10,092 nt of DNA. Source: RGIG4074 sp964459165 (GTDB lineage Bacteria; Bacillota; Clostridia; Christensenellales; Borkfalkiaceae). This document shows positions 5,526-10,092 of this stretch, one piece after another. A program made the translations under genes and the position numbers. Under the pieces are notes generated by a model that saw nothing but the letters and a program-made list of their open reading frames with translations, was not told the DNA's origin and did not search any database. The stretch lies in contig CAYWKM010000055.1 in NCBI GenBank assembly GCA_964459165.1, positions 1-10,092 of the forward strand, given 5' to 3'. Each line of letters begins with the position of its first letter. Within the stretch, counting starts at the first letter, position 1.

Positions 5526-7754
5526 TCAGAATTTTTCGTGGAAGGTGCGCGAGATAACCTCGAGCTGTTTATCCTTCGTGAGCTTATTGAAGTTTACCGC
5601 GTACCCGCTGACGCGAATGGTGAGCGTGGGATACAGGGTCGGATCGTTCATCGCGTCGATGAGCTTTTGACGGTTTAAAACGTTCACGTTCAGATGGTGC
5701 GCGTCCTGAATAAAGTAGCCGTCGAGAAGATTGACGAGATTGGAAACTCTCCCGTCCTCGTCTTTGCCGAGCGCGGCGGGCGTGATGGAGAAGGTGTTTG
5801 AAATCCCGTCCATGCAATCGCAATAGGAAATCTTCGCGACGGAATTGAGGGAAGCGAGAGCCCCCTCGCAATCTCTCCCGTGCATGGGGTTCGCTCCGGG
5901 AGCGAAGGGCTCGCCCTTCCTTCTCCCGTCGGGCGTCGCGCCCGTCTTCTTCCCGTACATGACGTTGGACGTGATGGTGAGAATGGACAGCGTATGCTTC
6001 GCGTTGCGGTAAGCGGGCGTTTTGCAAAGCTCCTCATGGAAGAATTTCGTCACCCATTCGGCGATCTCGTCCGCACGGTCGTCGTCGTTGCCGTACTTGG
6101 GGAAATCCCCTTCCGTCTTAAAATCGGTGATCACGCCCCTTTCGTCCTTAACGGGGATCACTTTGGCGTACTTGATCGCGGAGAGGGAATCGACGAGTAC
6201 GGAGAGTCCGCTCACGCCGAACGCCATCAGCCGCTCCACGTCGGTGTCGTGGAAGGACATCATCAACCGCTCATATGCGTATTTATCGTGCATATAATGA
6301 ATGACGTTCATCGTATTCACGTAGAGATTCGCCATCCATGCGGCGTACCGCTTGAAATCGGAGACGACTTCCTCGTAGTCGAGCGGCTTCCCCTCCTCGT
6401 AAACCTTTCCCTCCGGCGCGATCTGCTCTCCGTAAATTTCATCCTTCCCCCCGTTTAACGTCATGAGGAGGACCTTGGCGAGATTGCATCTCGCTCCGAA
6501 GAACTGCATCTGCTTGCCGACCTTCATCGCGGAGACACAACAGGCGATCGCGTAATCGTCGCCGAACTGCTTTCTCATCACGTCGTCGTTTTCGTACTGA
6601 ATGGAATCGGTGTCTACGGAAACCTTCGCCGCGAACCTTTTAAACGCTTCGGGAAGGCTCTGCGACCAGAGAACGGTGATGTTCGGCTCGGCGCTCGGCC
6701 CGAGATTGTAGAGGGTGTTGAGAATTCGAAAGCAGGTCTTCGAAACCATCGTTCTGCCGTCCTCACTCGTCCCCCCGATCGAGCAGGTGACCCAGACGGG
6801 ATCGCCCGCAAAGAGCTCGTTATATTCTTTCGTCCGTAAATGACGGATAAGTCTCATTTTAATGATAAGGTCGTCTATCAATTCTTGCGCGTGCAGCTCG
6901 TCGAGCGTTCCTTCCGCCAGATCGCGTTGAATATAAATATCGATAAAATCGGAAATCCTGCCGATGCTGTTCGCCGCGCCGTTCTGCTCCTTCTGACCGC
7001 CGAGATAGGCGAAATACAGCCATTGGATCGCCTCTCTCGCGTTGGAGGCGGGACGGGTGATATCGAAGCCGTACGCTTGCGCCATGGAAACGAGCTGCTT
7101 CATAAATTCGATCTGCTTGGCGACGTCCTCGATGAGATGAATGTTTTCCTCGCTCATGAAGTTTTCGCCCAATCTTTCCTTGTCCTTCTGTTTCTGTTCG
7201 ATCAGATAATTCATGCCGTACAGAGCGCAGCGACGGTAATCGCCGATGATTCTTCCCCTTCCGTATGCGTCCGGAAGTCCGGTGAGAAGACCGACGTGCC
7301 TCGCCTTTTTCATTGTGTCGGTATAGACGCGGAATACCCCGTCGTTGTGCGTGGTACGGTATTTAAAGAAATCCTTGACCCTGTCGCTCATCTCATAGCC
7401 GTAAGCCTCGCACGCCTGTTCGGCGTTCCGCTTGCCGGCAAACGGATTGACGGCGCGAACCAACGGCTTCTCCGTTTGAAGCCCCACGATGATATCGAGG
7501 TCTTTATCGATATAGGCGGGAGGATAAGAAAGAATGCTGGAGACCCTGTCCACATCTACGCCGAGCACGCCGTTTTTCGCGTTCTCTTCGATAAAAAGCT
7601 CTTTCACTTCGGAATATAATTTTTCCGTTCGTTCCGTCGTCCCCTTTAAAAAGGAAGCGTCTCCTTCGTAAGGCGTATAATTCTTCTGAATAAAATCCCT
7701 GACGTTAATCTCTTCCTGCCATTTGCCTGCCTGAAAGCTTCTCCATGCGTTCAT
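5526..7754 (-). CDS. pflB: Pyruvate formate-lyase (formate C-acetyltransferase)
   Basis: A 742-residue glycyl radical enzyme converting pyruvate and CoA to acetyl-CoA and formate in anaerobic fermentation. The adjacent catalytic cysteines are Cys405-Cys406 in IACCVSAM (Cys418/419 in E. coli numbering). The glycyl-radical loop RVSGYAVNF places the radical at Gly717, 26 residues from the C-terminus. Length (E. coli 760) and motifs indicate a true PFL and not a glycerol dehydratase or choline lyase. ATG 7754 has AAAAGGAG eight bases upstream. The gene forms an operon with pflA 27 bp downstream. Its leader of about 170 nt holds a ZTP riboswitch aptamer and a terminator-like hairpin, so expression should respond to ZTP/ZMP (10-formyl-THF shortage) as well as to post-translational activation. 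The formate produced can feed formyl-THF synthesis. Confidence 0.98.
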   Translation of the reverse strand: MNAWRSFQAGKWQEEINVRDFIQKNYTPYEGDASFLKGTTERTEKLYSEVKELFIEENAKNGVLGVDVDRVSSILSYPPAYIDKDLDIIVGLQTEKPLVRAVNPFAGKRNAEQACEAYGYEMSDRVKDFFKYRTTHNDGVFRVYTDTMKKARHVGLLTGLPDAYGRGRIIGDYRRCALYGMNYLIEQKQKDKERLGENFMSEENIHLIEDVAKQIEFMKQLVSMAQAYGFDITRPASNAREAIQWLYFAYLGGQKEQNGAANSIGRISDFIDIYIQRDLAEGTLDELHAQELIDDLIIKMRLIRHLRTKEYNELFAGDPVWVTCSIGGTSEDGRTMVSKTCFRILNTLYNLGPSAEPNITVLWSQSLPEAFKRFAAKVSVDTDSIQYENDDVMRKQFGDDYAIACCVSAMKVGKQMQFFGARCNLAKVLLMTLNGGKDEIYGEQIAPEGKVYEEGKPLDYEEVVSDFKRYAAWMANLYVNTMNVIHYMHDKYAYERLMMSFHDTDVERLMAFGVSGLSVLVDSLSAIKYAKVIPVKDERGVITDFKTEGDFPKYGNDDDRADEIAEWVTKFFHEELCKTPAYRNAKHTLSILTITSNVMYGKKTGATPDGRRKGEPFAPGANPMHGRDCEGALASLNSVAKISYCDCMDGISNTFSITPAALGKDEDGRVSNLVNLLDGYFIQDAHHLNVNVLNRQKLIDAMNDPTLYPTLTIRVSGYAVNFNKLTKDKQLEVISRTFHEKF

Positions 7755-7777
7755 AAAATTTTCTCCTTTTTATACAA

Positions 7778-7806
7778 AAAGCGTATTCTTCTTTCGAATA
7801 CGCTTT
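7778..7806 (-). terminator. Terminator-like hairpin of the pflB riboswitch expression platform
   Basis: On the minus strand AAAGCGTATTC (7806 to 7796) pairs perfectly with GAATACGCTTT (7788 to 7778) across a 7-base loop. The 3' arm runs into a short T tract of five, part of it in the stem. It lies between the aptamer and the pflB ribosome site, only about 8 bases from that site. The T run is short, so termination is likely but unproven; the hairpin could also act on ribosome access. Confidence 0.65.
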
Positions 7807-7850
7807 CTCTATTCTTTATGATAGGCAGAATAACCAAACGTATTCGTGCC
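7795..7850 (-). promoter_or_regulatory. Antiterminator and anti-antiterminator segments of the pflB leader
   Basis: The minus-strand segment CGAATACGTTT (7846-7836) nearly repeats the terminator 3' arm. It can pair with the terminator 5' arm, AAAGCGTATTCG (7806-7795): eight continuous pairs plus three after a one-base bulge. The same segment can instead be trapped by an upstream hairpin, GGCA-c-GAATA (7850-7841) with TATTCTGCC (7832-7824), which also takes bases of the aptamer TGGGCA motif. These exclusive structures give a logical ligand-ON switch. Pairings are read directly; the switching order is inferred. Confidence 0.6.
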
Positions 7851-7921
7851 CAGACGGTCGGCTTCTCTTTAAATCGCTCCCTCGCAGTCGTTTCTGCATT
7901 CTATCCCGTCGGTTGCGATTC
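7847..7921 (-). ncRNA. ZTP (pfl motif) riboswitch aptamer upstream of pflB
   Basis: The RNA fits the ZTP/ZMP riboswitch layout. P1 pairs AAUCGC (7920-7915) with GCGAUU (7877-7872). P2 is a GCAG/CUGC hairpin (7897-7884), followed by the characteristic GGGA junction directly before GCGA. The 3' conserved element is CCGUCUGGGCA (7857-7847), matching the family CCGCCUGGGCA. The pseudoknot is preserved with compensating change: J1/2 has GACGG (7910-7906), complementary to CCGUC (7857-7853), where many members have GGCG with CGCC. Known ZTP riboswitches sense 5-aminoimidazole-4-carboxamide ribotide (ZMP/ZTP), which accumulates when 10-formyl-THF is short, and turn genes on. The position in the 5' leader of pflB agrees with the association that named the motif. 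The call rests on remembered consensus; a covariance-model search was not run. Confidence 0.85.
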
Positions 7922-7928
7922 TGTTTTT

Positions 7929-7958
7929 ATTCTATCACGGATTCTCTCTCTTTGTCAA
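7929..7958 (-). promoter_or_regulatory. Promoter of the pflB-pflA operon
   Basis: The minus strand shows TTGACA (7953-7958), an 18-bp spacer, and TAGAAT (7929-7934, five of six consensus bases). Transcription should begin near 7922, right at the 5' edge of the riboswitch P1 helix, which supports both calls. The site lies between fbp and pflB, so the pfl operon can be transcribed independently of fbp. Confidence 0.8.
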
Positions 7959-8007
7959 GGATTTTTAAAGAAAACTTTCCCTCTGCCGCGGCGGTTCTTT
8001 TCGGAAG

Positions 8008-9975
8008 CTATCTCTCGCGAATATCGCCGTTGCGGTAAGCGTCCATCAGCTTTTTGAGATCCTCGATCTTCCCTTTCATTTCCCGCCCGCGATCGGTGTC
8101 GGCTACGACCCTTCGTTTGGATTCGTAGTCTACCAGCGTCGTAGAGGAATGAATGTCGTATTCGTTCTTTACCGCGTCTTCCACGGAAACGAAGGGTTCG
8201 AGGGCGACGAGCTTCATCCCCCTCGAATTGGAGACGAGCGTATAACCGGCGATTCCCGTAACCTTCTGATACGCCTTGGAGAAGCCCCCGTCGATAATGA
8301 GGACCTTTCCGTCGCAGTGAATGGGCGATTCGCCGTCCTTGAGCTTGACGGGAACGTGTCCGTTGATGATGTGCCCCGTCTCGAAATCGAGACCGAATTC
8401 CTCAAAAATTTTCTTTACGACGAGCGGGTTGTCAATCAAAGCGTAGTAGGCGTTTTTCGCCTCCTTGTAAAGGGATTTATCCGTGACGAAATACCGCTCG
8501 AACGTCGTCATTTTATCCTTGCCGAACAAAGGAGATTTCTCGTTCCCCCAGATGAAGTACATCATGTCGCGCCCGTAGCTCTTCTCTTCGGGATCGTCGG
8601 CAAATCGCGCCTTGCGCACCCATTTTTCCAATTCGTCGTAGAGCGCTTTTCCGGAAAATACCCCGTCGCGCAACGTCACCTTCACGAAACGTCCGTCTCC
8701 GTCCATGGGAATACAGCCGTGATACAAAAGATTTCCGTTATAGATGCGGTACATACTCCCCTTGGAATAGAGGAAATCGACGTGTCTCTGTAACTTTTCC
8801 GACTGAACGAACGCGCTCGTCAGCTTTTTTACCGCTTTCTCTTCGTCCGCGCTGAGCCGATAAGGATCGTTCGGATCGATCGTCGGAAAGTTTTTATCCG
8901 TAAGCTCGTATTCCCGTCCCTCCACGAGAACGGTTCCCTTTTCGTAATCGATCTTATCGAGAAAGATTCTTCCTTCCATATTGAATTCGGGACGGCGATG
9001 GGAAAGCTGCCCCTCCAACTTCATTAAAATGACGGCGATCGCCTTATGGACCTTCGTAAGGGTGCGATACTCCACGCTGTTCTTTTCCAGTTCGGGATCC
9101 TCGCAGGTAAAGTCGACGCACTCGTCGTCCGAATACGCGTTGAGCGCGAGCTGATACAAGGGAACGAGGTTGATGCCGTACCCGTCCTCGAGGGTGGAGA
9201 GGTTATTATATCTCGCCGAGATGCGAATGACGCTTGCGATGCAGACTTCGCTCCCGCAAGCCGCGCCCATCCAATCGATATCGTGATTTCCCCACTGAAT
9301 ATCGACGGAATGATAACGGGTGAGACGATCCATAACCTGATCGGCGCCGCTCCCCCTATCGAAAATATCGCCGATAACGTGAAGGCGATCGATGGCGAGA
9401 TGCTGAATGAGGCGGCAGACGACGATGATGAACGCCTTCGCCCTGCCTGTGGCGATGATTGCGCCGATGATGTCGTTGTAATAAACCTCCTTATCGGGCA
9501 CGTCGTCGTGAATGGAGAGCATTTCCTCCATGATATATTCGAATTCGGTATGGAGCGCGCCTCGAATCTTGATCTTCGTATACTTGGAAGCCATGCGCCG
9601 AGTTACCCGAATCAGCTGCGTGATGCTCTTTTCGCACCATTCGTCGAAATCCTCTTTGTTCCCTATCGAACGCTCGACGAAATCGAGCTTCTCTTCGGGG
9701 TAATAGATGAGCGTAGCCAATCCCCTCTTTTCCTTCTGCGTAAGGGAAGCGCCGAACTCCTCTCCGAGCTTTTTGGCGATAGAGCCGGAGCCGTTCTTCA
9801 ATACATGCTGAAAGGAGGGATATTCCCCGTGGATATCCGAAATGAAATGTTCCGTCCCCTTGGGAAGGTTGAGCATACTGGAAAGATTGATGATCTCCGC
9901 AGCGGCCGAATTGATCGTCGGAAACTGAACGGAGAGAAGCTGTAAAAATTTGTTTTCGTTTTCTGTCTGCGTCAT
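8008..9975 (-). CDS. fbp: Fructose-1,6-bisphosphatase, class III (Firmicutes type)
   Basis: A 655-residue cytosolic phosphatase hydrolysing fructose 1,6-bisphosphate to fructose 6-phosphate in gluconeogenesis. It belongs to the class III family (FBPase_2), close in length to the B. subtilis enzyme of about 670 residues. The metallophosphoesterase metal-binding motifs are all present: FISDIHGEY (Asp47, His49), GDIFDRG (202-208), WGNHDIDWMG (Asn230, His231), LYHGC (His419) and INGHVPVK (His540). LKNGSGSIAKKL (59-70) and DGGFSKAYQ (562-570) are further class III signatures. The ATG at 9975 is preceded by AAAAAAGGAT about 11 bases upstream and gives the expected N-terminus. It is the first complete gene transcribed in the window, with its own promoter. 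No clear terminator follows, so some transcription may continue into the pfl leader. No truncation or missing motif is seen. Confidence 0.97.
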   Translation of the reverse strand: MTQTENENKFLQLLSVQFPTINSAAAEIINLSSMLNLPKGTEHFISDIHGEYPSFQHVLKNGSGSIAKKLGEEFGASLTQKEKRGLATLIYYPEEKLDFVERSIGNKEDFDEWCEKSITQLIRVTRRMASKYTKIKIRGALHTEFEYIMEEMLSIHDDVPDKEVYYNDIIGAIIATGRAKAFIIVVCRLIQHLAIDRLHVIGDIFDRGSGADQVMDRLTRYHSVDIQWGNHDIDWMGAACGSEVCIASVIRISARYNNLSTLEDGYGINLVPLYQLALNAYSDDECVDFTCEDPELEKNSVEYRTLTKVHKAIAVILMKLEGQLSHRRPEFNMEGRIFLDKIDYEKGTVLVEGREYELTDKNFPTIDPNDPYRLSADEEKAVKKLTSAFVQSEKLQRHVDFLYSKGSMYRIYNGNLLYHGCIPMDGDGRFVKVTLRDGVFSGKALYDELEKWVRKARFADDPEEKSYGRDMMYFIWGNEKSPLFGKDKMTTFERYFVTDKSLYKEAKNAYYALIDNPLVVKKIFEEFGLDFETGHIINGHVPVKLKDGESPIHCDGKVLIIDGGFSKAYQKVTGIAGYTLVSNSRGMKLVALEPFVSVEDAVKNEYDIHSSTTLVDYESKRRVVADTDRGREMKGKIEDLKKLMDAYRNGDIRER

Positions 9976-10045
9976 GGTCTTGAATGATCCTTTTTTCTCT
10001 GAAATATCGACGGGAAAATCTCCCTCATGGGAAAGCTGCGATTCT

Positions 10046-10054
10046 ATTATATCA
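10046..10054 (-). promoter_or_regulatory. Extended -10 promoter of fbp
   Basis: The minus strand reads TGATATAAT: a perfect TATAAT (10046-10051) preceded by TG at the extended -10 position. No good -35 is found 16-18 bp upstream (CTTTCT-like), which is typical of extended -10 promoters. The predicted leader is about 64 nt. Confidence 0.65.
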
Positions 10055-10092
10055 CAGATCCTTCAAAAAGAAAGATGATTTTGAACGATTTT

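Noticed and set aside
7816..7899. 27-codon ORF in the pflB leader (possible leader peptide, minus strand)
   Set aside because: It overlaps the P2 to P3 region of the riboswitch aptamer, has only a weak GGGA upstream, and shows no regulatory codon run; the RNA structure explains the sequence better.
7959..8007. GC-rich palindrome (GCCGCGGC) after the fbp stop as a terminator
   Set aside because: It is too short and not followed by a T run; no clear terminator could be supported between fbp and the pflB promoter.
9974..10030. 18-codon ORF ending in an ATGA overlap with the fbp start (minus strand)
   Set aside because: There is no ribosome site before its ATG and the composition is unremarkable; the overlap is probably chance.

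Overview
The window looks like chromosomal DNA of an anaerobic, fermentative Firmicute, most likely an uncultivated gut-type clostridium. The reasons are the class III (Firmicutes-type) fructose-1,6-bisphosphatase, the pyruvate formate-lyase pair, the AGGAGG-type ribosome binding sites, the sigma-A-like TTGACA/TATAAT promoters, and a DUF3990/Xre gene pair of a kind common in clostridia. This taxonomic guess is an inference. All eight genes lie on the minus strand, so in transcription order the window reads from high to low coordinates.

High end (about 10.05 to 4.78 kb), central carbon metabolism: fbp (class III FBPase, gluconeogenesis) is followed by pflB (pyruvate formate-lyase) and pflA (its radical-SAM activase). 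pflB has its own promoter and a leader of about 170 nt. That leader carries a recognisable ZTP (pfl-motif, RF01750-type) riboswitch aptamer, then an expression platform of competing hairpins ending in a short terminator-like hairpin just before the pflB ribosome binding site. ZTP/ZMP signals shortage of 10-formyl-THF, and PflB makes formate, the precursor of 10-formyl-THF, so the circuit is biochemically coherent.

Middle (about 4.75 to 3.18 kb), a stand-alone gene with its own promoter and intrinsic terminator. It encodes a 459-aa protein with an N-terminal four-cysteine zinc ribbon and a BspA-type leucine-rich-repeat body that contains three exact 82-residue tandem super-repeats. It has no secretion signal, which is unusual for BspA-like LRR proteins.

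Low end (about 3.16 kb to 14), a probable four-gene transcript from a strong promoter whose -35/-10 spacer is almost filled by an inverted repeat. The order is a DUF3990 protein (ADP-ribosyltransferase-like fold), an Xre-type HTH protein overlapping it by 23 bp (together a toxin-antitoxin-like pair), a YbgC/FadM-type hotdog acyl-CoA thioesterase, and a YhcC/YtqA-type radical SAM protein. The last two look like ordinary housekeeping genes riding behind the module. The most interesting items are the riboswitch platform at pflB and the ART-like/Xre pair with its putative autoregulatory operator and unexplained antitoxin C-terminus.
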